Shown in pieces: positions 53,928 to 62,359 of a DNA stretch of 64,000 nt. Where the stretch lies: the NCBI RefSeq assembly GCF_000698555.1, contig NZ_JFHE01000018.1, positions 1 through 64,000 of the forward strand. The letters are read 5' to 3'. The first letter of the stretch is position 1. The number at the start of each line of letters is the position of its first letter. The DNA comes from Caballeronia grimmiae (GTDB lineage Bacteria > Pseudomonadota > Gammaproteobacteria > Burkholderiales > Burkholderiaceae). The notes under the pieces were generated by a model. That model ran no database searches. It was not told the DNA's origin and saw only the letters and a list, made by a program, of their open reading frames with translations. The position numbers were made by a program, and so were the translations under genes.

Positions 53928-54305
53928 TCACCCGCCGAGCAAGTCGATGACTTGCGATAACTCTTTACGCAACTGCTCGACATCGACCGCCGGTTGCTGC
54001 GCGTCCGCTGCGGCTTGCGCGTCGGTGGCTTCGTCATCGATCGGGCGCCCTTGAGAATCTAGCCGGTTGCGCGCGCCATTTATCGTGAAACCCTGCTCGT
54101 ACAGCAACTCGCGAATGCGCCGGATCAGCAAGACTTCGTGGTGCTGATAATACCGACGATTACCCCGCCGCTTGACCGGCCTGAGTTGCGTGAACTCCTG
54201 CTCCCAATAGCGCAGCACGTGCGGCTTGACACCACACAGCTCGCTGACTTCGCCAATCGTGAAATAACGCTTGGCGGGGATCGGAGGCAAGACGACTTTT
54301 TCCAT
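53928..54305 (-). CDS. MerR-family transcriptional regulator (125 aa)
   Basis: A MerR-type HTH (YFTIGEVSELCGVKPHVLRYWEQEF, then VKRRGNRRYYQHHEVLLIRRI) with a short C-terminal coiled segment (VDVEQLRKELSQVIDLL) and no metal-binding cysteines. In many beta- and gamma-proteobacteria this gene follows ihfA; its targets are not known. It is the last gene of the pheST-ihfA transcript. Confidence 0.92.
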   Translation of the reverse strand: MEKVVLPPIPAKRYFTIGEVSELCGVKPHVLRYWEQEFTQLRPVKRRGNRRYYQHHEVLLIRRIRELLYEQGFTINGARNRLDSQGRPIDDEATDAQAAADAQQPAVDVEQLRKELSQVIDLLGG

Positions 54306-54387
54306 CGTCGATCAACCATCGTTTGAGTGATGTCGATTGAAGCGCGGCGGCCGAACTGCAGGAGCGCCCATCGGCGCATGGAACGCG

Positions 54388-54795
54388 TCAACGAGTGAGG
54401 CTCGTCTCCGCGCCTGTTTCGACCAACGCCTTCAGTTTCTGGCTTGCATGAAAAGTGACGACCCGCCGCGCCGCGATCGGAATGGCTTCGCCGGTCTTCG
54501 GATTGCGTCCAGGGCGCTGAGGTTTGTCGCGCAGCTGGAAGTTGCCGAAACCGGACAGCTTGACGCTGTCGCCGCTTTCGAGCGCGTCGCGGATCACCTC
54601 GAAGAAGGCTTCGACCATGTCCTTCGCTTCGCGCTTGTTGAGGCCGACGTGGTCGAACAGCATTTCCGCCAGTTCGGCCTTCGTGAGCGTCGGCGTATCG
54701 TTCGGCATCGCGCCCGAAGCGGTGCTGTCTCGGGTCATGGCGCTGCGCTGCGCCGAAAGAAGGGCTTCGAAATCACTCGAGTTCATTTGGTTCAT
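54388..54795 (-). CDS. ihfA: Integration host factor alpha subunit, with N-terminal extension (135 aa)
   Basis: A DNA-bending HU-family protein. The core is intact: [43 protein letters not shown] and [19 protein letters not shown]. coli IHF-alpha is about 99 aa and begins near LTKAE. Here about 36 extra residues ([17 protein letters not shown]...) precede it. An internal ATG at 54738 is an alternative start; neither has a clear ribosome site. It follows pheT by 61 bp. Confidence 0.95.
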   Translation of the reverse strand: MNQMNSSDFEALLSAQRSAMTRDSTASGAMPNDTPTLTKAELAEMLFDHVGLNKREAKDMVEAFFEVIRDALESGDSVKLSGFGNFQLRDKPQRPGRNPKTGEAIPIAARRVVTFHASQKLKALVETGAETSLTR

Positions 54796-54856
54796 ATCGG
54801 TAAAACGGCGCGAAACATGATTTGACTTGGCGATCCCTGCGGACGGGCCAACTGGG

Positions 54857-57289
54857 CTATCCGCGCAACCGCGCGCCGTGTACTCGAGCCAGGCGATCCA
54901 CCAGCGTTCTGATCGCCGTGTCGACTGTTTCGTCCTGAAGCGTGCCGCCAGTATCTTGCAACGTTACACGGAAGGCAAGACTTTTCTCATGCTCCCCCAA
55001 CCCACCGGAAGTGTTTGATTTTGGACGGAATTCATCGAAAAGCGCAACCCGGGTAACGTGCTTGCAAGCGGGCTCGGAACGGGCGTTTTCGAGCTCGTCG
55101 AGCAGTGCTTGTACCGGTACCGACTGGTCCACGACGATCGCGATATCGCGCCGCACCGGCGGGAATTTCGATACTTCCGACAGCACCGGCAGCGGGCGCT
55201 CCATCAGCGCGTCTGCCTCGACTTCGAAGAGGATCGGCGCCTGCGGAAGGTCATATTTTTGCAGCCAGCGCGGATGCAATTCGCCGATCCAGCCGACCGC
55301 GCGCCCCGCCACTTCGATGCGCGCGCTGCGCCCCGGATGCAGCGCCGGATGCTCGGCCTTCACGAAGCGCGGGACGACCGGCGCGAAGAGCGCTTCGACA
55401 TCACCCTTCACGTCGAAGAAGTCGACGTTGCGCGATGCCGCGCCCCACTGCTCCTCGATCGCCGGGCCATACGCGAGACCGCCGATCATCTTCGGCTGTG
55501 CGAAGCCTTCAACCGTCAGTTCACCCGCCTTGACCGATGGATCGCGCAGGAAGACGCGCCCTGCTTCGAACACGCGGATGCGGTCGGCGCGGCGATTCAG
55601 GTTGTAGCGCAACACGTCGATCAGGCTGCCGAACATCGTCGTGCGCATGACCGAGAGCTGGCTCGCGATCGGGTTGATCAGCTTCACCGGGTTGTCGTTG
55701 CCGGCGAAGTCCTTCTCCCATTCGGCATCGACGAAACTGAAGTTGACCGTTTCCGCATAGTCGCGCGCGGCCACGGCATGACGCAGCACATGGATCGAGC
55801 GCTTGGTCTCGTTCGTGGGGCGCATTTCGCTCGCCGCCACCGGCGGGCGCGCCGGAATCTTCTCGAAGCCGTAGATGCGCGCGACTTCCTCGATCAGGTC
55901 TTCCTCGATCTCGATATCGAAGCGATACGGCGGCGGCGTGACATGGAACGTATCGCCATCGCGCTCGAACGCGAGGTTCAATCGCGTGAAAATCTGCGCG
56001 ATCTCTTCCGCCCCGATCTCCACGCCGATGATGCGATGTGCCCGCGCAACGCGCATCGACACCGGACGGCGCTCGGGCACGTTCAGGATCTGATCGTCGA
56101 CGGGACCGGCTACGCCGCCGCAGATGTCGAGAATCAGTTGCGAGATGCGCTCGATATGCTCGACGGTCGTCGAATAATCGACGCCGCGTTCGAAGCGATG
56201 CGCGGCATCCGTCGAGAAGTTGTACTTGCGCGCACGGCCGCGGATCGCGTCCGGCCACCAGAACGCGGCTTCCAGATAGATGTTCGTGGTATCGAGCGAG
56301 ACGGCCGTGCTGTCGCCGCCCATGATGCCCGCGAGGCTTTCGACGTGCGAGTCATCCGCGATGACGCCGACGGTTTCATCGAGTTCGACGATGTTGCCGT
56401 TCAGAAGCTTGAGCGACTCGCCCTTTCTGCCCCAACGCACTTCGATTCCGCCGTGAATCTTGTCGAGATCGAACACGTGCGACGGACGGCCGAGTTCGAG
56501 CATCACGTAGTTCGAAATGTCGACGAGTGCCGAGATGCTGCGCTGGCCCGAACGTTCGAGGCGCTCGACCATCCATTGCGGCGTCTTCGCGCGTGCGTTC
56601 ACGCCGCGAATCACTCGGCCCGAGAACCGTCCGCACAGATCCGGCGCGAGCACCTTGACCGGCAGTTTCTCGTCGAGCGTGACCTTCACTGGGGGCATGT
56701 CCAGCGCCTTCAGCGGCGCGCCGGTGATGGCGGCCGTCTCACGCGCGACGCCGAACACCGAGAGGCAGTCCGCCTTGTTCGGCGTGAGCTTGATCTCGAA
56801 GACGGTGTCGTCGAGATTGAGCGCCTCGCGGATGTCCTGGCCGACCTTCGCATCGGCGGGAAGGATCAAGAGACCGCTGTGATCTTCCGACAGCTTCAGT
56901 TCGCGCGCCGAGCACAGCATGCCCTGGCTGTCGACGCCGCGCAGTTTCGTCGGCTTGATCGCAAACGGCTCGCCGCCCGCTTCGGCCGGCGGCAGCACCG
57001 CGCCGATCAGCGCGACCGGCACCTTGATGCCCGGCGACACATTGGGCGCGCCGCACACGATGTTCAATTGCTCGCCCGTGCCGGCATCGACCTGACAGAC
57101 GTTGAGCTTGTCGGCGTTCGGATGCTTTGCCACTTCCAGCACTTGCCCGACAACGATCTTCGTGGTCGGCGGCGCCACCGGGCGCAGGTCTTCGACCTCG
57201 AGACCAGCCATCGTGAGCGCGTGCGCGAGTTCGCCGGTGGAGAGCTTGGGATCGACGAAGCTACGGAGCCAGGATTCGGGGAATTGCAT
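54857..57289 (-). CDS. pheT: Phenylalanyl-tRNA synthetase beta subunit (810 aa)
   Basis: Forms the alpha2-beta2 enzyme charging tRNA-Phe. It has an EMAPII-like tRNA-binding domain near residues 40-150 ([20 protein letters not shown]), the B3/B4 editing domain, the B5 domain ([16 protein letters not shown]), the inactive core, and a C-terminal FDX-ACB anticodon-binding domain ([20 protein letters not shown] to the end). Length is typical. It is 84 bp downstream of pheS. Confidence 0.97.
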   Translation of the reverse strand: MQFPESWLRSFVDPKLSTGELAHALTMAGLEVEDLRPVAPPTTKIVVGQVLEVAKHPNADKLNVCQVDAGTGEQLNIVCGAPNVSPGIKVPVALIGAVLPPAEAGGEPFAIKPTKLRGVDSQGMLCSARELKLSEDHSGLLILPADAKVGQDIREALNLDDTVFEIKLTPNKADCLSVFGVARETAAITGAPLKALDMPPVKVTLDEKLPVKVLAPDLCGRFSGRVIRGVNARAKTPQWMVERLERSGQRSISALVDISNYVMLELGRPSHVFDLDKIHGGIEVRWGRKGESLKLLNGNIVELDETVGVIADDSHVESLAGIMGGDSTAVSLDTTNIYLEAAFWWPDAIRGRARKYNFSTDAAHRFERGVDYSTTVEHIERISQLILDICGGVAGPVDDQILNVPERRPVSMRVARAHRIIGVEIGAEEIAQIFTRLNLAFERDGDTFHVTPPPYRFDIEIEEDLIEEVARIYGFEKIPARPPVAASEMRPTNETKRSIHVLRHAVAARDYAETVNFSFVDAEWEKDFAGNDNPVKLINPIASQLSVMRTTMFGSLIDVLRYNLNRRADRIRVFEAGRVFLRDPSVKAGELTVEGFAQPKMIGGLAYGPAIEEQWGAASRNVDFFDVKGDVEALFAPVVPRFVKAEHPALHPGRSARIEVAGRAVGWIGELHPRWLQKYDLPQAPILFEVEADALMERPLPVLSEVSKFPPVRRDIAIVVDQSVPVQALLDELENARSEPACKHVTRVALFDEFRPKSNTSGGLGEHEKSLAFRVTLQDTGGTLQDETVDTAIRTLVDRLARVHGARLRG

Positions 57290-57373
57290 GTGTGTCTACG
57301 TTCGAAATGTTTGGAGTCTCTCGTTCGGCCGCCTTCGCTTCTTTCGCAGCCGAACGCCGCGGGACGTGCGTCT

Positions 57374-58387
57374 TTAAGCGAACTGTCGCAGGAAACGCAG
57401 ATCGTTTTCGAAGAACAGGCGCAGGTCCTGCACGCCGTAACGCAGCATCGTGAGACGCTCGAGGCCGCTGCCGAATGCAAAGCCGATGTAGCGCTCGGGA
57501 TCGAGGCCCATGTTGCGGATGACGGTCGGATGCACCTGGCCCGAGCCCGAAATCTCCAGCCACTTGCCCGCGTTCTTGCCGTGCTCGAACATCATGTCGA
57601 TTTCGGCGGACGGCTCCGTGAACGGGAAATACGAAGGACGGAAGCGCACCAGAATGTCGTCGCGCTCGAAGAATTTCTTGAGGAAGTCGGTGTAGACGCC
57701 CTTCAGATCCGCGAAGCTGATGTTCTCTTCAATCCACAGGCCTTCGACCTGGTTGAACATCGGCGAGTGCGTGGCGTCGCTGTCCACGCGATACGTGCGG
57801 CCCGGCACGATCACCTTGATTGGCGGCTTGTTCATGCGCGCGTAGCGCACCTGCATCGGGCTCGTGTGCGTGCGAAGCAGCAGCGGACGACCTTCGGCGT
57901 CCTTGCCGTCGACGTAGAACGTGTCCTGCATCGAGCGCGCCGGATGATTCTCCGGGCTGTTCAGCGCGGTGAAGTTGTACCAGTCGGTTTCGATCTCGGG
58001 GCCGTCGGCGACGTCGAAGCCGATGCTGCCGAAAATCTGCTCGACGCGTTCCCACGTGCGCATTACCGGATGAAGCGTGCCGACGCCCGCGCCGCGCCCG
58101 GGCAGCGTCACGTCGATGGCTTCCGCCGCGAGCCGCTGGTTCAGCAGTGCATCTGCCAGCGCCTGACGGCGCGCATTGAGCGCCGCTTCGACCTGTTGCT
58201 TCGCGACGTTGATGCGCGCGCCTTCGGTTTTCTTCGCGTCGGGATCGAGCTTGCCGAGGCCCTTCAGCAGCTCGGTGAGCGCGCCGGACTTGCCCAGGAA
58301 GCGCGCTTTCTCGTTTTCGAGCGTGGCGGCATCGCTGGCGTTTTCAAAGGCGCTTTTCGCGTCGGAGACAATCTGGTCCAGATCCAT
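57374..58387 (-). CDS. pheS: Phenylalanyl-tRNA synthetase alpha subunit (337 aa)
   Basis: The catalytic subunit. It has an N-terminal coiled coil (about 1-85), motif 2 around [13 protein letters not shown], a Phe-pocket region in [11 protein letters not shown], and motif 3 in [14 protein letters not shown]. The ATG at 58387 ([14 protein letters not shown]) is preferred over one three codons earlier, by comparison with remembered Burkholderia PheS. No phenylalanine-rich leader peptide is seen upstream, unlike enteric pheST. Confidence 0.96.
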   Translation of the reverse strand: MDLDQIVSDAKSAFENASDAATLENEKARFLGKSGALTELLKGLGKLDPDAKKTEGARINVAKQQVEAALNARRQALADALLNQRLAAEAIDVTLPGRGAGVGTLHPVMRTWERVEQIFGSIGFDVADGPEIETDWYNFTALNSPENHPARSMQDTFYVDGKDAEGRPLLLRTHTSPMQVRYARMNKPPIKVIVPGRTYRVDSDATHSPMFNQVEGLWIEENISFADLKGVYTDFLKKFFERDDILVRFRPSYFPFTEPSAEIDMMFEHGKNAGKWLEISGSGQVHPTVIRNMGLDPERYIGFAFGSGLERLTMLRYGVQDLRLFFENDLRFLRQFA

Positions 58388-58425
58388 TGATCCCATCTTT
58401 TCAACGTCGAAGTTCTAACTGAATT

Positions 58426-58515
58426 ACGGTTTTGCGCGTGCCCTGCCGCGTGTGCGCAAGTCATGCGCAAAACCGTCCGTCCAACGAAAACGGGGCTCGG
58501 TGAGAGCCCCGTTTT
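58426..58515 (-). promoter_or_regulatory. rplT terminator plus 12-bp inverted repeat in the rplT-pheS spacer
   Basis: On the minus strand a strong hairpin comes first (12-bp stem 58487-58498 with 58504-58515, AAAACGGGGCTC arm). It is followed by a perfect 12-bp inverted repeat, ACGGTTTTGCGC with GCGCAAAACCGT (58426-58437 and 58465-58476), around a 27-nt loop. The first probably ends or attenuates the infC-rpmI-rplT message; the second lies in the pheS leader. Confidence 0.65.
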
Positions 58516-58578
58516 CTGCTTGAGCGCCGCCGTTGTTACGGCAGCGTTCAGGCAAACCACGCAGTACTAATTTCGCAA

Positions 58579-58938
58579 TTAGGCTGCAACGGCGGCTTTC
58601 ACCTGCTTGACGATCGCAGCAAAAGCAGCCTTGTCGAACACAGCCATGTCAGCCAGCACCTTGCGGTCGAGTTCGATCGAAGCCTTCTTCAGGCCGTTGA
58701 TGAACACGCTGTACGTCATGTCGTGCTGACGCACCGCCGCGTTGATACGCGTGATCCACAATGCGCGGAACACACGCTTCTTGTTGCGGCGATCGCGGTA
58801 GGCGTACTGGCCTGCGCGCATGACCGCCTGCTTGGCGATGCGATAGACGTTATTGCGACGGCCGCGGTAACCCTTGGCCAGACGAATGATCTTCTTGTGA
58901 CGGGCCCGTGCGGTAACCCCACGTTTTACTCGAGGCAT
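58579..58938 (-). CDS. rplT: 50S ribosomal protein L20 (119 aa)
   Basis: Binds 23S rRNA and is needed early in 50S assembly. The basic N-terminal arm ([32 protein letters not shown]) and the globular C-terminal domain ([20 protein letters not shown]) are complete. It follows rpmI by 28 bp. In enterics L20 also represses its own operon. Confidence 0.98.
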   Translation of the reverse strand: MPRVKRGVTARARHKKIIRLAKGYRGRRNNVYRIAKQAVMRAGQYAYRDRRNKKRVFRALWITRINAAVRQHDMTYSVFINGLKKASIELDRKVLADMAVFDKAAFAAIVKQVKAAVAA

Positions 58939-58966
58939 GTTGCGCTCCTTGGAGTGTTAGTTGAGG

Positions 58967-59164
58967 TTAGGCGAACGGCAGCATTGCGCGGACGGAGTTC
59001 AGATCGGAATCGTGAACAGCCGTGGAGCCACGCAGATGGCGTTTGTTCTTGGTGGTTTTCTTGGTAAGAATGTGGCGCTTGAAGGCCTGACCGCGCTTGA
59101 CGGTACCGCCCGGACGCACCACGAAGCGCTTTGCAGCACTCTTCTTGGTCTTCATCTTCGGCAT
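58967..59164 (-). CDS. rpmI: 50S ribosomal protein L35 (65 aa)
   Basis: A very basic small ribosomal protein of standard length, beginning [20 protein letters not shown], with [17 protein letters not shown] in the middle. GGAGTAGTTTC precedes the ATG. Confidence 0.98.
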   Translation of the reverse strand: MPKMKTKKSAAKRFVVRPGGTVKRGQAFKRHILTKKTTKNKRHLRGSTAVHDSDLNSVRAMLPFA

Positions 59165-59393
59165 GAAACTACTCCAGTTTATTAGATGGTCATGGGTGTG
59201 CGGCTGATCCCTCCGTAGTGGCCAGAACCGCTTTCCGCCCTTCGAAACCCACGCTCCACTTATGTGCAGACAACCTTCTCAGGCTGCCGCTTTTCATGAG
59301 CGGCGCCGTTGATACGACGCCCCTCTGAACCTTCCGGCGATGCCGCGCTGCCGCCTTGCGACGGCGCGCGATCCATCGTCTTGCTGCTCGTGC
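59165..59393 (-). other. infC-rpmI spacer
   Basis: A 229-bp spacer inside an otherwise tight ribosomal operon, with no gene. In E. coli the region upstream of rpmI carries the L20-binding operator. This spacer has G/A-rich segments and short stems that could play the same part, but I see no obvious match to the enteric structure. Confidence 0.4.
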
Positions 59394-59924
59394 TTACTTG
59401 GCCGCCTTCTTCTTCGGAGCCAGCACCATGATCATCTGGCGGCCTTCCATCTTCGGCATCTGCTCGACCTGACCGACTTCGTCGAGATCCGTCTTCAGAC
59501 GTTCGAGCATGCGCATGCCGATTTCCTGGTGCGCCATTTCGCGACCGCGGAAACGCAATGTGATTTTCGTCTTGTCGCCGTCTTCGAGAAAGCGCGTGAG
59601 GTTGCGCAGCTTGACGTTGTAGTCACCGTCATCCGTGCCGGGGCGGAATTTGACTTCCTTCACCTGCACGATCTTCTGCTTGAGTTTCGCCTCGTGCTGC
59701 TTCTTCGCTTCCGAATACTTGAACTTGCCGTAATCCATCAAACGGCAGACAGGCGGCGAAGCCTGCGGCGCAATTTCGACGAGATCCACGTCGAGCTGTT
59801 CCGATTGACGGAACGCATCGGCCAGTTTCACGATTCCGAGCGGCTCGTTGTCCACTCCGACCAAGCGCACTTCCGGTGCAGTAATTTCACCGTTGATGCG
59901 ATGTGACGACTTATCAGTAGCGAT
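59394..59924 (-). CDS. infC: Translation initiation factor IF-3, ATC start (176 aa)
   Basis: IF-3 binds the 30S subunit and checks start codon and initiator tRNA. Both domains are complete: N-terminal [15 protein letters not shown] and [22 protein letters not shown], then C-terminal [21 protein letters not shown] and [13 protein letters not shown]. The N-terminus requires a start at an ATC codon (59924-59922), with AGAGGA eight bases upstream. No ATG, GTG or TTG exists in frame before the conserved RINGEI. Rare AUU/AUC starts are known for infC and allow IF-3 to repress its own translation. Confidence 0.93.
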   Translation of the reverse strand: MATDKSSHRINGEITAPEVRLVGVDNEPLGIVKLADAFRQSEQLDVDLVEIAPQASPPVCRLMDYGKFKYSEAKKQHEAKLKQKIVQVKEVKFRPGTDDGDYNVKLRNLTRFLEDGDKTKITLRFRGREMAHQEIGMRMLERLKTDLDEVGQVEQMPKMEGRQMIMVLAPKKKAAK

Positions 59925-59971
59925 GTTACGTTTCCTCTAAAAATGAAAAAACAAGCCGCGCTGCGAGTGAC

Positions 59972-61879
59972 TTACTTGAACGCCCGCACTTCCTGCTGCA
60001 GACGTTCGAGGAATGCGTCGACCGGCATCACGCCCAGATCGACACCGCCACGAGCACGCACGGCTACGGTTTGCGCCTCACGCTCCTTGTCCCCGACAAC
60101 CAGCAAATACGGGATCTTTTGCAGCGTGTGCTCGCGTATTTTATAGCTAATTTTCTCGTTGCGCAAATCGCTCTCTACTCTAAGCCCTTGTTTTTGCAAC
60201 GATTGGGCCAAAGATGCCGCATATTCGGACTGACTTTCGGCAATATTGAGCACGACGGCCTGCACCGGCGACAGCCACGGCGGCATTGCGCCGGCGTGAT
60301 GCTCGATCAAAATGCCGAGGAAACGCTCCATCGAGCCGACGATCGCGCGGTGAAGCATGACCGGACGGCGACGGCTGTTGTCCTCCGACACGTACTCCGC
60401 GCCGAGGCGCTCCGGCAGCACCATGTCGAGCTGCAGCGTGCCGCACTGCCACGAACGGCCGAGCGCGTCCTTGATGTGGTACTCGATTTTCGGACCGTAG
60501 AACGCGCCCTCGCCCGAAAGCTCTTCCCATTGCAGGCCGCAAGCGGTCAGCGCTTCGCGCAGACCCTGCTCGGCGCGATCCCAGATTTCATCGGTGCCCG
60601 CGCGCTGCTCGGGACGCAGCGACAGTTTGATGTCGATGTGATCGAAGCCGAAGTCCTTGTACACGCTCATCGCGAGCGTATTGAACGCAATCGACTCCGC
60701 GATGAACTGGTCTTCGGTACAGAAAATGTGTGCGTCGTCCTGGACGAAGCCGCGCACGCGCATGAGGCCGTGCAACGCGCCCGACGGCTCGTTCCGATGG
60801 CACGAACCGAACTCCGCGTAACGCAGCGGCAAGTCGCGATACGAGCGCAGGCCGTGATTGAACACCTGCACGTGACCGGGGCAGTTCATCGGCTTGATGG
60901 CGTAGTCGCGCTTTTCCGATTCGGTCGTGAACATGTTTTCACGATAGTTCTGCCAGTGGCCCGATGCTTCCCACAGCGAACGGTCCATGACCATCGGGGT
61001 CTTGATCTCCAGATAGCCGGCCTCGTTCACGCGACGGCGCATGTACTGCTCGACCTGCTGCCAAAGCGACCAGCCCTTCGGATGCCAGAACACCATGCCC
61101 GGCGCTTCGTCCTGCAGGTGGAACAGGTCGAGTTGCTTGCCGAGCTTGCGGTGATCGCGCTTTTCCGCTTCCTCGAGCATGTGCAGGTACTGATCCTGGT
61201 CTTCCTTTCTGGTCCAGGCAGTGCCGTAAATGCGCTGCAGTTGCTCGTTCTTCGAGTCGCCACGCCAGTACGCGCCCGCGACCTTCATCAGCTTGAAGAC
61301 TTTCAGCTTGCCGGTGGACGGCACGTGCGGGCCGCGGCACAAGTCGATGAAATTGCCGTGCGAGTACAGGCGAATCTCGTCGCTTTCCGGAATCGACTGG
61401 ATGATTTCGGCCTTGTACCCCTCGCCGATGCTCTTGAAGTACTCGACCGCTTCATCGCGCGACACGACACGGCGCGACACCGGCTCGTTCTTCTGCGCGA
61501 GCTCCTGCATGCGCTTCTCGATCTTCTCGAGATCGTCGGGCGTGAAAGGACGGTTGTACGCGAAGTCGTAATAGAAGCCGTTGTCGATGACCGGCCCGAT
61601 GGTCACCTGCGCCTCGGGGAACAGATCCTTGACCGCGTACGCCAGCAAGTGCGCGGCGGAATGACGAACGACATCGACGCCTTCAGGGTCCTTGTCCGTG
61701 ACGATGGCAAGCGACGAATCCTGGTCGATGACGTAAGAGGTATCGACGAGTTCGCCATTCAGCTTGCCGGCGAGCGCCGCCTTGGCCAAGCCCGCCCCGA
61801 TCGATGCCGCGACTTCCGCGACGGTCACCGGGTGGTCGTATTGGCGGACCGACCCATCAGGCAATCGTACCGAAACCAT
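59972..61879 (-). CDS. thrS: Threonyl-tRNA synthetase (635 aa)
   Basis: Charges tRNA-Thr. It has an N-terminal TGS domain (1-62), an editing domain with [11 protein letters not shown] (HxxxH), the class II catalytic core ([14 protein letters not shown] with the zinc Cys; [14 protein letters not shown]), and a C-terminal anticodon-binding domain. The ATG at 61879 ([14 protein letters not shown]) has GGAGAACGAA upstream. The 46-bp gap to infC suggests co-transcription. Confidence 0.98.
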   Translation of the reverse strand: MVSVRLPDGSVRQYDHPVTVAEVAASIGAGLAKAALAGKLNGELVDTSYVIDQDSSLAIVTDKDPEGVDVVRHSAAHLLAYAVKDLFPEAQVTIGPVIDNGFYYDFAYNRPFTPDDLEKIEKRMQELAQKNEPVSRRVVSRDEAVEYFKSIGEGYKAEIIQSIPESDEIRLYSHGNFIDLCRGPHVPSTGKLKVFKLMKVAGAYWRGDSKNEQLQRIYGTAWTRKEDQDQYLHMLEEAEKRDHRKLGKQLDLFHLQDEAPGMVFWHPKGWSLWQQVEQYMRRRVNEAGYLEIKTPMVMDRSLWEASGHWQNYRENMFTTESEKRDYAIKPMNCPGHVQVFNHGLRSYRDLPLRYAEFGSCHRNEPSGALHGLMRVRGFVQDDAHIFCTEDQFIAESIAFNTLAMSVYKDFGFDHIDIKLSLRPEQRAGTDEIWDRAEQGLREALTACGLQWEELSGEGAFYGPKIEYHIKDALGRSWQCGTLQLDMVLPERLGAEYVSEDNSRRRPVMLHRAIVGSMERFLGILIEHHAGAMPPWLSPVQAVVLNIAESQSEYAASLAQSLQKQGLRVESDLRNEKISYKIREHTLQKIPYLLVVGDKEREAQTVAVRARGGVDLGVMPVDAFLERLQQEVRAFK

Positions 61880-62180
61880 TTCGTTCTCCAAGACGCCGGC
61901 CGTGGCCTGGCGAGTTCGACTAAGCACTGCCCCGCGATATCGATATCAGAAACCGGGGGACAAAAAAAATGCGGCCCCGCTATCGAGGGGCCGCATTCAC
62001 TTTTCACACATACCGCAAAATAGAAAAGGGCAGAAGGCGAAAGAGGTCCTCGACTAGCGTCGCTCCGAATTTGTTTCGGTCAACGTTCGAAGTGCCATTT
62101 CGCTGTTCGCCTTTTGCGCCGAAGCGCTTTTGCGGAGTGAAACTTCGTGAACCGGGATTCGCCGAAGTTTCGTTTTCGTT
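61880..62180. other. thrS upstream region
   Basis: A 301-bp gap between thrS and tRNA-Val. It holds the terminator at 61962-61997 and a 12-bp palindrome GATATCGATATC at 61936-61947, close to where the thrS promoter should lie. A loose AACTTCG/CGAAGTT stem lies upstream of the tRNA end. No gene is seen. Confidence 0.5.
61962..61997 (-). terminator. Terminator of the tRNA-Val transcript
   Basis: An 11-bp stem AATGCGGCCCC with GGGGCCGCATT (61968-61978 and 61987-61997) is followed on the minus strand by a run of eight or more T. It separates relA/tRNA-Val from thrS. Confidence 0.93.
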
Positions 62181-62256
62181 GGTAGGCTCGATTGGACTCG
62201 AACCAACGACCCCCACCATGTCAAGGTGGTGCTCTAACCAGCTGAGCTACGAGCCT
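62181..62256 (-). tRNA. tRNA-Val (anticodon GAC)
   Basis: A complete 76-nt cloverleaf. The acceptor AGGCTCG pairs with CGAGCCT, the D arm has GCTCAGCTGGTTAGAGC, the CCACC/GGTGG anticodon stem holds loop TTGACAT (anticodon GAC), the T arm has GGTTCGAGTCC, and CCA is encoded. It reads Val GUC and GUU codons. Confidence 0.97.
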
Positions 62257-62359
62257 GAAAGAAGTGAGATTATATGGAGCGTTTCGAATCTTGGCAAGTG
62301 TTTCTGCGCAATGAAATGAAAAAGATTCGTCGATCGTTCACTTCGACGCGCAATATCGC

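Noticed and set aside
55058..58390. 1110-codon plus-strand open frame antisense to pheT and pheS
   Set aside because: It crosses the pheT/pheS boundary and shows no recognisable protein features.
61936..61947. GATATCGATATC palindrome upstream of thrS as an operator
   Set aside because: Only 12 bp and made of simple GATATC units. It is noted as part of the intergenic region but too weak to call as a site.
60071..62023. 650-codon plus-strand open frame antisense to thrS
   Set aside because: Shadow of a motif-complete threonyl-tRNA synthetase.
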